A stretch of 48,422 nt of DNA, taken from contig JAEZLP010000002.1 of assembly GCA_023415235.1 (NCBI GenBank), forward strand, positions 1-48,422, given 5' to 3'. Position 1 is the stretch's first letter. Each line of letters begins with the position of its first letter. The notes below the pieces were generated by a model. That model was given only the letters and a program-made list of their open reading frames with translations. It was not told the DNA's origin and did no database searches. Shown one piece after another: positions 25,943 to 34,484 of this stretch. The position numbers were made by a program, and so were the translations under genes. This DNA is from Bacillota bacterium (GTDB lineage: Bacteria > Bacillota > Clostridia > Peptostreptococcales > Anaerovoracaceae).

Positions 25943-26749
25943 TCATCGCTGATGTCTCTGGCGAACCGACTCGTACATCAGAATGCCGGCTGCCACCGCC
26001 GCGTTGAGGGATTCAATGGTTCCTTCCATGGGAATTTTGATCCTTACATCGGATTCTTCCAAAAACTCGCCGCAAACTCCGTTTCCCTCATTCCCGATTA
26101 TAACCGCGGCGTTCTCTTTCAAATCCGCGTCATAATAAAAACTGCTGCAGTCCAGCGCGGTGCATATGATTTTTTTCCTTCTGCGGCGCAGCATCCGGAT
26201 TGCTGTTTCTGGAGAATCCGTCAACAGCACCGGGAGCCGAAATAAGGAACCCGTGGCCGCTCTCACGATTTTCGGAGAATAGATATCGGCCGTACCCTTC
26301 AGAAGGATTGCTCCCAGATACCCCGCGGCGTCGGCGGTACGGAGGATGGTGCCTATGTTGCCCGGATCCTGGAGCCGGTCCAAAACGATCACATTGGAGG
26401 AGACTGCCTCGGTTGAAAAAAATTCGTCCTCCGTATAGATCTTTTTTTTCACGACAGCCAAAATTCCCTGCGGCGTCTCTGTATCCGAAAGCTTTCGAAA
26501 AAGCTCTGATGACAGAGCCGTAACGGGTACCTCGGCCATCGCCAGGTCCAATTGCTCCGAGCGAAGGTTTTCCTCACCGTAGTCGTCGCTTCGGAGAATC
26601 ATTTCAATCCGTGCGCCATTGTTTAAGGCTTCCCGTACCAGGTTGGGCCCTTCAATCAGATATCGCTGCTGTTCCTCTCTGTACTTTTTCTGTTTCAGCT
26701 GCGATACCGTTTTATATAATTGGTTTTCCCCAGAGGTTATTCGTTTCAT
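25943..26749 (-). CDS. TrmH/SpoU-family RNA methyltransferase
   Basis: 268 residues from the ATG at 26747-26749 (MKRITSGENQLYKTV); an earlier in-frame ATG at 26800 lacks a binding site. Enzymes of this family 2'-O-methylate rRNA or tRNA with S-adenosylmethionine. The N-terminal substrate-binding part holds YLIEGPNLVREAL. The C-terminal SPOUT knot has the three usual motifs: LDRLQDPGNIGTILRTADAAG, IIGNEGNGVC and IPMEGTIESLNAAVAAGILM. The exact target base is unknown. It lies upstream of pheST, a pairing also seen in Bacillus (ysgA). A terminator separates it from ftsZ. Confidence 0.9.
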   Translation of the reverse strand: MKRITSGENQLYKTVSQLKQKKYREEQQRYLIEGPNLVREALNNGARIEMILRSDDYGEENLRSEQLDLAMAEVPVTALSSELFRKLSDTETPQGILAVVKKKIYTEDEFFSTEAVSSNVIVLDRLQDPGNIGTILRTADAAGYLGAILLKGTADIYSPKIVRAATGSLFRLPVLLTDSPETAIRMLRRRRKKIICTALDCSSFYYDADLKENAAVIIGNEGNGVCGEFLEESDVRIKIPMEGTIESLNAAVAAGILMYESVRQRHQR

Positions 26750-26828
26750 TCCCTTTGCCACCAACGGAAAATTGCTTCTTTTCCGTCCTGCCCAGAGCAT
26801 TTGCGGACAAATGCATTGGGTCCTAATT

Positions 26829-26853
26829 AGAAAAGCCGGCTTTTACCCCGGCT
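26829..26853 (-). terminator. Terminator after ftsZ
   Basis: On the minus strand, AGCCGG and CCGGCT form a 6-bp GC stem followed by TTTTCT, 19 bp after the ftsZ stop. It separates the dcw cluster from the methyltransferase-pheST unit. Confidence 0.6.
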
Positions 26854-26871
26854 CACCTTTCAAATCTTTAG

Positions 26872-28011
26872 TTAAAAGCTGCCCATTTTATCCTTGCTAA
26901 GAAAAGATGGGATGTCAAATGCGCCGGTTACCTTTGATTGGAAAATATCATCCCGAGGCTGGTTGTCCGCATTCGCTTCCGATGTCGTTTCTTCGCCTTC
27001 TTCCTCTTTGGCATGAGCCTCTGCCTTGTCTCTGCTCGGCGATAGGATATCTGCCGGTCTGTCTTCAAATCCGGTTGCGATGACTGTGATGACAATTTCG
27101 TCATGCATGTCCTCTTTGACGGAAGCACCGAAAATTACGATAGCATCCTTGTCCGCCGCCTTTTCAATCTGGTCGGCGGCCTCGTTGACCTCCAGCATAC
27201 CCAGATCGTAGCCTCCCATGATGTTAAGTAAAATGGCCTTCGCTCCGTTGATGGAGGTTTCCAGCAACGGGCTTTCAATGGCAGCCTTCACGGCATCCGC
27301 GACCCGCGTTTCGCCACGGCCTCTTCCTACGCCCATATGGGCAATGCCCCGGTCGCTCATTACCGTCTTTACATCGGCGAAGTCAAGATTGATGAGCCCG
27401 GCTTCCGCAATCAGGTCCGAAATTCCTTGAACGCCCTGCTTCAGAACCTCGTCCGCCATACTGAAGGCTTCCAGCATGGAGGTGTTTTTTTCCGCGATTT
27501 GCAGCAATCTGTCATTTGGTACGACGACAAGGGAATCCACATATTTTTTCAAGAACTTGATCCCAAGCTCTGCATGGTCTTTTCTTTTCTTTCCCTCAAA
27601 AGTAAACGGTTTAGTTACAACACCAACGGTAAGCACTCCCAGGTCCTTTGCCGCTTTTGCAATGATCGGCGCAGCTCCCGTTCCGGTTCCGCCGCCCATT
27701 CCGGCTGTGATGAACACCATATCGGAACCCGCAATGAACTTGGTAAGATCTTCTATGTTCTCTTCCGCCGCCTTCTGGCCGATTTCAGGATTGGCGCCTG
27801 CGCCCAGTCCCTTTGTCAGCTTTTCTCCGATCTGCAGCTTGGTCTCTGCTTTGGAACCCGCCAGCGCCTGCTTGTCCGTATTGATGGCCATAAAACTGAC
27901 TCCGTTGAGTCCCGCATCTATCATTCTATTGACAGCATTGCTTCCGCCGCCGCCAACCCCTATTACCTTTATCTGCGCCGTGCTCTGCTCGTTTACTTCG
28001 AAATGTAACAT
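26872..28011 (-). CDS. ftsZ: Cell division GTPase FtsZ
   Basis: A 379-residue tubulin homologue that polymerises into the Z ring. The GTP-binding glycine-rich start (VIGVGGGGSNAVNRM), the tubulin signature GGGTGTG (106-112) and the T7-loop region (NLDFADVKTVM) are present. A variable linker (~320-365) leads to the C-terminal peptide DIPSFLSKDK, the docking site for partners such as SepF and ZapA. GGGAGG lies upstream of the ATG. Unlike many bacteria, no ftsA precedes it; sbp and the DUF881 genes do. It has its own promoter-like leader at 28012-28150. Confidence 0.98.
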   Translation of the reverse strand: MLHFEVNEQSTAQIKVIGVGGGGSNAVNRMIDAGLNGVSFMAINTDKQALAGSKAETKLQIGEKLTKGLGAGANPEIGQKAAEENIEDLTKFIAGSDMVFITAGMGGGTGTGAAPIIAKAAKDLGVLTVGVVTKPFTFEGKKRKDHAELGIKFLKKYVDSLVVVPNDRLLQIAEKNTSMLEAFSMADEVLKQGVQGISDLIAEAGLINLDFADVKTVMSDRGIAHMGVGRGRGETRVADAVKAAIESPLLETSINGAKAILLNIMGGYDLGMLEVNEAADQIEKAADKDAIVIFGASVKEDMHDEIVITVIATGFEDRPADILSPSRDKAEAHAKEEEGEETTSEANADNQPRDDIFQSKVTGAFDIPSFLSKDKMGSF

Positions 28012-28127
28012 AATTCCCGCAACCTCCCGTTACCAAAAATGTTGTATTTTTATCATAAATTGCAGAAAATTTATGATTCCGTGATTCTTTCCCCCGGCAA
28101 AAGCCGTATCAATTCGGAATCATTATA
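28012..28127 (-). promoter_or_regulatory. ftsZ promoter and structured leader
   Basis: In the 139-bp gap before ftsZ, the minus strand carries an extended -10, TGATATAAT (TATAAT at 28122-28127), without a good -35. Downstream are a long-range pair GATTCCG/CGGAATC and a perfect 10-bp stem (ATCATAAATT at 28052-28061 with AATTTATGAT at 28068-28077). This suggests an independently transcribed ftsZ with a folded 5' leader. No known riboswitch is recognised. Confidence 0.45.
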
Positions 28128-28150
28128 TCATAAGACAAGCGGCATTGCAC

Positions 28151-28519
28151 CTATTTCTTGTTGATGTTGCTATCTTTTTTTATGATGTATTTGTCTATTA
28201 CAAGCCTCCGGATCACGGCAAGATTCTGGAACAACCTGCCGCCGAAAACAAGAATTGCGGCGTAGTACAGAGGCACTCCGAGACGGTCTCCCAGATAAGC
28301 GAGGAGGCCCGCCAAAATCGCATTGGTAACAAAACCAGTGATAAAGATCAGGTTGTTGTATTTGCCTTCCAAATGGGACCTTGCGGCTCCCAGAATGGAG
28401 TCGATGGCTGCCAGCAGTCCCATGGTGATATAGAATGAGTATTCCGTGGGATAGGAGATATTCAGTGTAAAACCTAGGATGATCCCTCCCAGCAACCCTA
28501 AAATCATTGCGATTAACAA
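28151..28519 (-). CDS. sbp: Small basic protein Sbp (DUF1290)
   Basis: 122 residues with three to four hydrophobic segments (AMILGLLGGIILGFTL; FYITMGLLAAIDSILGA; LIFITGFVTNAILAGLLAYL; YAAILVFGGRLFQNLAVI) and a basic tail. The motif AAIDSILGAARSHLEGKY is conserved in the DUF1290 family found next to ftsZ in Gram-positives. The function is unknown. The start is TTG (28517-28519), with GGAGG eight bases upstream. It is 3 bp after the second DUF881 gene. Confidence 0.88.
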   Translation of the reverse strand: MLIAMILGLLGGIILGFTLNISYPTEYSFYITMGLLAAIDSILGAARSHLEGKYNNLIFITGFVTNAILAGLLAYLGDRLGVPLYYAAILVFGGRLFQNLAVIRRLVIDKYIIKKDSNINKK

Positions 28520-28522
28520 CTT

Positions 28523-29251
28523 CTATTCCTCCTCTTGCGCCTTTTTTATATATTTATAGGTCTGTTCTTCCGTAAATTTGGGAATTTTGATGTCATCCCT
28601 GATGGTCACCTTGAAAATGACTCCGTAATCCTGAAGCAGGGTCCCGTATCCCTCCGGTCCGATCAGAGCTGCCGCCATTCGCTTGGAATCTCCGATGGCT
28701 CGGATTTCAAAGGGTCGTGCAAAAAATTGATCATTGATGCGGATCGTATATCCGGAGCAGGATATGGAGGATTCGTGCATGAGCCTCTGTCCGTTGACCG
28801 CAATGACTTCCGCTCCCGAACGGTTCAGCTCGTTGATAATGGTCAGAATATCCATATCATGAACCAGCACGTCGTTGGGATCTTCTCCCTCATACAGCTC
28901 TCTGGTTCCGTCGTCCACATGGACCACAACGCCTTCCCCGCGCACCGCCGTGTTGCCGCTGATCAGCTTGTAGTAATCAAGCTCTTCCAGCAGCTTATCC
29001 TTCAGGTCGTTGTTTTCCTGATTGGCCAGCATCCGATATTCCGTCAGCCGTTCGCCGGTTTCGGCAATCAGCTGTTCGATTCTGGTGATATCCTTTTTTT
29101 CGCTCTCGATGGTTATTTCATAATCATCCAATGCCTTGGCAGACACATAGAGCTGCTGTCCGTTGGTTACTCTGGCCTGCATGATAAGCGTAAAGCCGAT
29201 CACCAGACAGAGGCAGAAAAAGCCAAGCATTCTCAGTTTCATAGCGATCAC
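28523..29251 (-). CDS. DUF881 family membrane protein (second copy)
   Basis: 242 residues with an N-terminal membrane anchor (MLGFFCLCLVIGFTLIMQ), a coiled coil (~45-75) and the DUF881 extracellular domain (GEGVVVHVDDG, VLVHDMDILTIINELNRSGAEVIAVNGQRL). DUF881 pairs beside sbp and ftsZ are usual in Clostridia; the role is unknown, but envelope or division function is inferred. The given start is GTG at 29249-29251; an ATG at 29240-29242 is an alternative. It follows the first DUF881 gene by 8 bp, and the two are probably ancient tandem duplicates. Confidence 0.85.
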   Translation of the reverse strand: MIAMKLRMLGFFCLCLVIGFTLIMQARVTNGQQLYVSAKALDDYEITIESEKKDITRIEQLIAETGERLTEYRMLANQENNDLKDKLLEELDYYKLISGNTAVRGEGVVVHVDDGTRELYEGEDPNDVLVHDMDILTIINELNRSGAEVIAVNGQRLMHESSISCSGYTIRINDQFFARPFEIRAIGDSKRMAAALIGPEGYGTLLQDYGVIFKVTIRDDIKIPKFTEEQTYKYIKKAQEEE

Positions 29252-29259
29252 CAGCCTTA

Positions 29260-29985
29260 TTACTCTTCCACGACAGGTTCGGCGTACCGGTACTTAATGA
29301 TTCCGCTGAATCTCGGAATTTGAATTTCATCCTTCTGCTGAATATTGACTCTCAGCCCGTAGTTTTTCATAGTTTCAATGATTCCGAAACGAATCGTAAG
29401 GGTTGATTCGATGGTTTCCGGATTTCCGATGGCTTTTATGATATACGGCGGCGCCGTAGGCACCGTATTGATGTTGACATTGTCGCCTGCCAGACTGATT
29501 TCCGTGGTTACGATAATTCGCTGCCCATTGATCGAAATCGCTTCCGCTCCGGCGTCCTTCATCTTGTTCACCAGGCTTAACAGCAGTTCATACCGCAGCA
29601 TAATGATGCTGTACTCATTGGAAAATTCCTCCGTGGGAAGAGGGTCGTCCACAGTGACCACGACACCGGGACCTTTCACATCTACAACTCCTGCGGCCAT
29701 TTTATATTTTTCAAGATCGGAAACAACGCCCTTCAGGAAAAAATCTTCGTCCGCCTTCTCCTTCTCGATCTGATCCAGTCTGTCCTCCAGCTTGTTCAGC
29801 TCCTCCAAGGCGGCGTCTTTTTCCGCTCTGACCTGTTTCAATTGCTCCAGGTATCCCTGCGCCTTGGCGACAGGAACAAGCCCCCCCTGATCGGAGCCTT
29901 GAGTCGTTGTGATTTGAATTGATATCACCAGCCCAATGAACAGAGCCAGAAACCCAATTACGATGATTCCGCTGAATTTTTTCAT
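29260..29985 (-). CDS. DUF881 family membrane protein (first copy)
   Basis: 241 residues: an N-terminal transmembrane helix (SGIIVIGFLALFIGLVISIQ), a coiled coil (YLEQLKQVRAEKDAALEELN and on), then the DUF881 domain with VDVKGPGVVVTVDDP, LRYELLLSLVNKMKDAGAEA and SINGQRIIVTTEI. It is paralogous to the following gene and lies between ftsQ and sbp. The function is unknown; topology predicts an extracytoplasmic domain. Confidence 0.87.
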   Translation of the reverse strand: MKKFSGIIVIGFLALFIGLVISIQITTTQGSDQGGLVPVAKAQGYLEQLKQVRAEKDAALEELNKLEDRLDQIEKEKADEDFFLKGVVSDLEKYKMAAGVVDVKGPGVVVTVDDPLPTEEFSNEYSIIMLRYELLLSLVNKMKDAGAEAISINGQRIIVTTEISLAGDNVNINTVPTAPPYIIKAIGNPETIESTLTIRFGIIETMKNYGLRVNIQQKDEIQIPRFSGIIKYRYAEPVVEE

Positions 29986-30065
29986 TAAAATATTTCACCC
30001 CTAATCTACTAACTGCCTTTATCGGCAAGTTGTCGCCATTGTCGGCAGGGTTGTCCTGCTGCCGT

Positions 30066-30818
30066 TCATTCCACAAGCGGACTGAATGAGAAATACTTGT
30101 CGCTTCCCATTTTAATCACGCCCCGTTCAATCCCTTTGGTATACAAATCGTAAAGTACCTCCTGCAGAGACGCCATATTCCCCATAATATCCTCTGGCGT
30201 GCCCTCGCAGACGAGCTGGTCGTATATATATGCCTTGACCATAATATCAGAAATCTGAATCTTTTTAAAGAACAGCTCATGTTTTTTTACTTCATCCAAC
30301 AGCTTCAGCGTGTCCGTCAGGGCGGCGTTTTCCTCCACCGCCAGAGGCGTGCCTGGCTCCATGTTTTCAATGGTCATTCCAAGCAGCAGAGTCAACACAG
30401 GTTCCCGATCGGTTTTTCGCAGAACCATGCCTTCTTTATCGATGATGATATAGCTGCTTCCATATGGAACAGCCGCATCCTCCTTGCGCTCCTCGACAAT
30501 GATCACAACCTCGGCGGGCAGCCTTCGTTTCAACTTCACATTCTTGATGTAAGGATCTGCTAAGAGCTGCTCCTTCATCTGGGAAAGAGACGTTTCAAAC
30601 AGATTCCTTCCGGTCTTCGCACCCGCCAGGCTGATCACCTGCTCCTCCGTATAGTAGCGGTTATTTTCTACCGTAATTTTCTGTATATCAAACAGGCTGG
30701 AAGTAAAAAAGAAGTACATCCCGGTTGCAAAGGCTACCAATACGATAAATCTTAAAAAATAGTGCTTCTTTTTCCTCTTCTTCTTTTTCCGAACTGTCTG
30801 CTTTTCCTTCATAACCAA
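30066..30818 (-). CDS. ftsQ: Cell division protein FtsQ/DivIB
   Basis: A 250-residue bitopic membrane protein. A very basic cytoplasmic tail (KKKKRKKK) is followed by a transmembrane helix (FLRFIVLVAFATGMYFFF, ~25-43) and a POTRA domain (FDIQKITVENNRYYTEEQVI; VKLKRRLPAEVVIIVEERK). FtsQ/DivIB links FtsL and FtsB/DivIC to the septal synthase outside the membrane. Its position after murA in the cluster is canonical. A second in-frame ATG two codons on (30810-30812) is an equally possible start. Confidence 0.9.
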   Translation of the reverse strand: MVMKEKQTVRKKKKRKKKHYFLRFIVLVAFATGMYFFFTSSLFDIQKITVENNRYYTEEQVISLAGAKTGRNLFETSLSQMKEQLLADPYIKNVKLKRRLPAEVVIIVEERKEDAAVPYGSSYIIIDKEGMVLRKTDREPVLTLLLGMTIENMEPGTPLAVEENAALTDTLKLLDEVKKHELFFKKIQISDIMVKAYIYDQLVCEGTPEDIMGNMASLQEVLYDLYTKGIERGVIKMGSDKYFSFSPLVE

Positions 30819-30845
30819 CTTCCTTCGTATCCAATTCGGTGCCTT

Positions 30846-32105
30846 TTAAATCAGCGATTCTCGCTTGATTTGCGCGCCGATTTTGCTTAAGGCCATCTCA
30901 AATTTATCATAACCTCTGTCAATATGGCAAATGTTTTCTACAATCGTTTCGCCTTCCGCCCCTAATCCTGCGATAACCAGGGAAGCGCCTCCCCTCAGAT
31001 CCTTTGCCATCAATCTTGCTCCCGTCAGGGTTTTCACTCCGGTAATCACCGCGGTTCTTCCATCCACTTTGATTCTGGCTCCCATTTTCCTGAGCTCCTC
31101 CACATGCTTAAAGCGGCTCTCAAAGATGGTTTCCGTAATAACACTGGTACCCTGAGCGACGGTCATGAGAGTTAAAAACTGGGATTGCATATCCGTGGGG
31201 AAGCCCGGATAAGGCTGTGTTTTCACTGTATCCACCGCTTTGAGTCTCGCCGGCGAAATCAGTTCGACAGTGTCCTTCCCTTCGCGAATCCTGCAGCCGG
31301 CCTCCCGCAGCTTCGACAAAATCATACTCATATGTTCCGGTATGGCATTCCTCAGGACGACACTGCCGCCCGTGATGGCCACTGCCGCTAAAACGGTTCC
31401 TCCTTCAATTCTGTCAGGAATTACCCTATGTTCCACCTGGTGGTATGAATTTTTGCCCTTTATGACGATTTCACCGGTGCCGGCCCCTTTGACATTTGCA
31501 CCGCAGGCATTTAAAAAGTTCTGAAGGTCGATGATTTCCGGTTCCTTCGCAGGATTGATGATCCTCGTTTCCCCCTCCGCCGCAGTGGCGGCCAGCATCA
31601 CATTTTCGGTTGCGCCGACGCTGGGGAAATCCAGCAGGATCCTGTCCCCGATGAGACGGTCCGCAGTACATTCCAGAAATCCATGGGATTCTTTGATGGT
31701 TACGCCCAGTTTTCTCAGCGCCGATAAATGAATATCAATCGGTCGCAGTCCGATTTCACAGCCGCCGGGGTAGCTTAATGTTACTTTTCCGCATCTTGCA
31801 ATCATGGGTCCCATTAAAAAAACCGATGATCTCATTTCTCTCATCAGATGCTCCGGTATGGTAAAAGAACTGACCGGCTCCGTGTCCACGACGACTCCGT
31901 CCTCTTCCTTTGCTATTTTGCATCCGAGCTCTTTCAGGATGGTAAACATCGTCTGTACGTCGGATAGATCAGGACAGCTTTTTATTTTGCATTCGTTCCC
32001 TGTTACGATGGTGGCGGCTAGGATTGGAAGCACTGCATTTTTCGCTCCCGTAAGCTCATACTCGCCGAAAAGTCTTACACCACCGTTGATCCGAAATTGT
32101 TCCAC
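30846..32105 (-). CDS. murA: UDP-N-acetylglucosamine 1-carboxyvinyltransferase
   Basis: A 419-residue enzyme catalysing the first committed step of peptidoglycan synthesis, enolpyruvyl transfer from PEP to UDP-GlcNAc. Lys22-Asn23 in GAKNAVLP and the catalytic Cys116 in YPGGCEIG are present. Cys at this site is the residue that fosfomycin alkylates in the family. The start is taken as GTG (32103-32105) because GGAGGT lies ideally upstream and the protein then begins MEQFRINGG; a further upstream ATG would add 12 odd residues. It lies between murG and ftsQ, separated from murG by a 150-bp leader. Confidence 0.96.
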   Translation of the reverse strand: MEQFRINGGVRLFGEYELTGAKNAVLPILAATIVTGNECKIKSCPDLSDVQTMFTILKELGCKIAKEEDGVVVDTEPVSSFTIPEHLMREMRSSVFLMGPMIARCGKVTLSYPGGCEIGLRPIDIHLSALRKLGVTIKESHGFLECTADRLIGDRILLDFPSVGATENVMLAATAAEGETRIINPAKEPEIIDLQNFLNACGANVKGAGTGEIVIKGKNSYHQVEHRVIPDRIEGGTVLAAVAITGGSVVLRNAIPEHMSMILSKLREAGCRIREGKDTVELISPARLKAVDTVKTQPYPGFPTDMQSQFLTLMTVAQGTSVITETIFESRFKHVEELRKMGARIKVDGRTAVITGVKTLTGARLMAKDLRGGASLVIAGLGAEGETIVENICHIDRGYDKFEMALSKIGAQIKRESLI

Positions 32106-32256
32106 AAGAATTACACCTCCGCAGAATATCATATTCCGCATTATTAGCGAGTTAAGAGTGGAAAAGCAGTTTCGTTTCTGCTTTCATCAACTCTTATTTA
32201 TAATATGAATTTCCGGAGAAGGTGTTACTATATTGAATATTGGGGTTTCAATCATA
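32106..32256 (-). promoter_or_regulatory. Structured intergenic leader upstream of murA
   Basis: The 151-bp gap contains, on the minus strand, a weak promoter-like pair (GTAACA, 17 bp, TATTAT) and then a two-part hairpin at 32154-32195: outer stem AAGAGT/ACTCTT, inner stem AAAGCAG/CTGCTTT. No T-run follows. It may be an internal promoter with an RNA leader for murA-ftsQ. It is one of three obvious breaks in an otherwise tight cluster. Confidence 0.35.
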
Positions 32257-33351
32257 TTAAATGCCAAGATGGTCATAAATCACATCCGCCGCATCGATTC
32301 TTCCGACTCCTGCGCTGGCGGCGGACATTGCGTTCAGGGCCTCCTTGTTGTTTTTCAGCCTCAGTATGGTTCCGATGAGCTTTTCTTCGTTCAGATCCTT
32401 TTCTTCAATAATAACGGCGCCACCCTTGTCCGCCACAACCCTGGCATTGAAATACTGATGGTTTCCCGTCACATTGGGGGAAGGGATCAGAATCGAAGCC
32501 TTTCCGCAAGCCGTGATCTCCGAAACCGTAAGAGCTCCGGCCCGGCTGATGACCAGATCGGCCGCTGACAGGTATTCGTGCATATTATCTGCGTATTCCA
32601 GAATATTTATGTTGTCATTCAGGTTGATTTGCCTGTCTTTCAGAGAGGCAAGAACCTGGTCGTAATAATTTCTGCCTGTAATAAAGAACAGCCTGGTATC
32701 CGGCAGCCCATTGACCGTTTCCACAACATGAATCATGGTGCTGTTGATCTTACCCGCTCCCAGACTGCCGCCGAAGCATAGAATCACAAACTCGCTTGGA
32801 GTGATGCCCATCTTTTCCCTGCTGTGACCCATTCCGCAGAGCAAAAAGCTTTTTCGGATAGGATTTCCCGTAACAACCAGCTTGTCAGGCTCCTTGAAAT
32901 ATTCCTTTGACTCGGGGAAACTAACGAAAACCTTGTCCACGTATTTCTCCAGAAGCTTGTTGGTTACCCCCGGAAAAGCATTCTGCTCATGGATGAAGGT
33001 TTTGATCCCGCTTTTATGCGCTGCTCTGACCACCGGCCCGCAGACGTATCCACCGGTTCCGATGACCAGATCCGGCTTGAAATCTTTCAGTATTTTTCGC
33101 GTCTGTCTGCTGCCTTTGATGAGATCCGCGACGGTCTTGATATTTTTCCACAGCTTCTTCCTGTGAAAGCCGCTGACGGTAATAAAACGGATCTCATATC
33201 CGTTCTTTGGGACAAGATCCTTCTCCATGCCCCGTTTCGTTCCCACAAAAAGGATCTCCGCTTCCGGATGCTTTCTTTTTATTTTGTCGGCAATTGCGAT
33301 GGCCGGATAAATATGTCCTCCGGTTCCGCCCCCCGTCATGATTACCTTCAT
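32257..33351 (-). CDS. murG: UDP-GlcNAc:undecaprenyl-PP-MurNAc-pentapeptide transferase
   Basis: A 364-residue GT-B glycosyltransferase that converts lipid I to lipid II on the inner membrane face. The N-terminal GGTGGHIYPAIAIA loop, FGGSLGAGKIN (the second glycine-rich loop) and the donor-binding region SRAGALTVSEITACGKASIL with NHQYFNA are all visible. The length is normal. It starts 17 bp after the ftsW stop. The protein is peripheral, with no transmembrane segment. Confidence 0.97.
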   Translation of the reverse strand: MKVIMTGGGTGGHIYPAIAIADKIKRKHPEAEILFVGTKRGMEKDLVPKNGYEIRFITVSGFHRKKLWKNIKTVADLIKGSRQTRKILKDFKPDLVIGTGGYVCGPVVRAAHKSGIKTFIHEQNAFPGVTNKLLEKYVDKVFVSFPESKEYFKEPDKLVVTGNPIRKSFLLCGMGHSREKMGITPSEFVILCFGGSLGAGKINSTMIHVVETVNGLPDTRLFFITGRNYYDQVLASLKDRQINLNDNINILEYADNMHEYLSAADLVISRAGALTVSEITACGKASILIPSPNVTGNHQYFNARVVADKGGAVIIEEKDLNEEKLIGTILRLKNNKEALNAMSAASAGVGRIDAADVIYDHLGI

Positions 33352-33368
33352 AATACCCTCCGTTCCGC

Positions 33369-34484
33369 CTACCTTGCGGAGTGTCTCGATATATTCAACA
33401 ATATTCCCATGGAGCCCATGAACAGCATCAGAGCGTTGCCTCCGTAGCTGATAAAAGGCAGGGTGATCCCTGTGGGCGGCATGGATGATGTCACCACCGC
33501 GATATTTAAAACCACCTGCAGAGCCAGCATGATGGTTATGCCGGACGCAAGCAGGGTTCCGAACATATCCGGCGCATTCAGGGAGATATGCGTTCCGCGC
33601 CAGATCAGCACGATATAACAGGCGATGAGCGCCAGACAGCCGATATAGCCCAGCTCCTCGCCGATAATTGCAAAAATAAAGTCGTTCTGCGGCTCAGGGA
33701 GATACAAGGTCTTCTGAATGCTCTTACCCAGACCCACTCCGAAAAGTCCTCCCGAGCCCAACGCCAACAGGGACTGAATTACCTGATACCCGTCTCCCAG
33801 AGGATCCTGGAAGGGATCCAGAAAGCTGGTCAAACGCTTCATCCGGTAGCCGCCTTCGTCTGTGAGGATCAGGAAGGTGACTCCGATGGCTCCCAGGCCC
33901 ACAATTCCTCCCAGATAGAGTATATTCAAGCCTGCTACGAACATCATCCCGACGATGATTCCGCAGATGGTGATCGCAGTGGAAAGGTTGGGCTGAAGTA
34001 TAATCAGTCCGAAAAACAGACCGCACAGCATAAGCAGCGGCAGCACGCCTTTGGTGAAGGATTTGATGCGCTTTGGATCCTTGCTCAAATACCAGGCGAC
34101 AAAGATGATGGCTGCGATTTTGGCTACCTCGCCGGGCATCAGGGTAAAATCTCCCACACCGATCCAGCGGGTTGCATAATTTCTGGTTACTCCCAGCGGA
34201 GTAAATAAAAGACCCAGCAGCACAATACTGACGATCAGAATCGTCGGAGCTGCCTTGGCATAAATCCGGTAGTCGAACATGGCGCAGAACAGCATGGCTC
34301 CCAGGCCCAGCGTCGCCCATATAATGTCCTTTTTCAAATAGCTGTAGGGGTCTCCCGTATCGTTTATGGCACTGTAATAGCTGGAGCTGAATACCATGAT
34401 CACTCCGAAAACCACCAGTGCCAGAACAAGAATGGTCAGAATAAAATCTCCCGATTTCATTCTGGTCTTTTTATTACGAGCCAT
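33369..34484 (-). CDS. ftsW: SEDS glycosyltransferase FtsW
   Basis: A 371-residue polytopic protein with about ten hydrophobic segments. SEDS proteins polymerise lipid II; FtsW does so at the septum with its class B PBP partner. Conserved elements include VFSSSYYSA, the ARWIGVGDFTLMPGEVAKIA-like loop (TRWIGVGDF and PGEVAK) and the C-terminal PPTGITLPFISYGG. The assignment to FtsW rather than RodA/SpoVE rests on its place between murD and murG. The ATG follows the murD stop with no gap, and GGAGA lies inside murD. Confidence 0.95.
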   Translation of the reverse strand: MARNKKTRMKSGDFILTILVLALVVFGVIMVFSSSYYSAINDTGDPYSYLKKDIIWATLGLGAMLFCAMFDYRIYAKAAPTILIVSIVLLGLLFTPLGVTRNYATRWIGVGDFTLMPGEVAKIAAIIFVAWYLSKDPKRIKSFTKGVLPLLMLCGLFFGLIILQPNLSTAITICGIIVGMMFVAGLNILYLGGIVGLGAIGVTFLILTDEGGYRMKRLTSFLDPFQDPLGDGYQVIQSLLALGSGGLFGVGLGKSIQKTLYLPEPQNDFIFAIIGEELGYIGCLALIACYIVLIWRGTHISLNAPDMFGTLLASGITIMLALQVVLNIAVVTSSMPPTGITLPFISYGGNALMLFMGSMGILLNISRHSAR

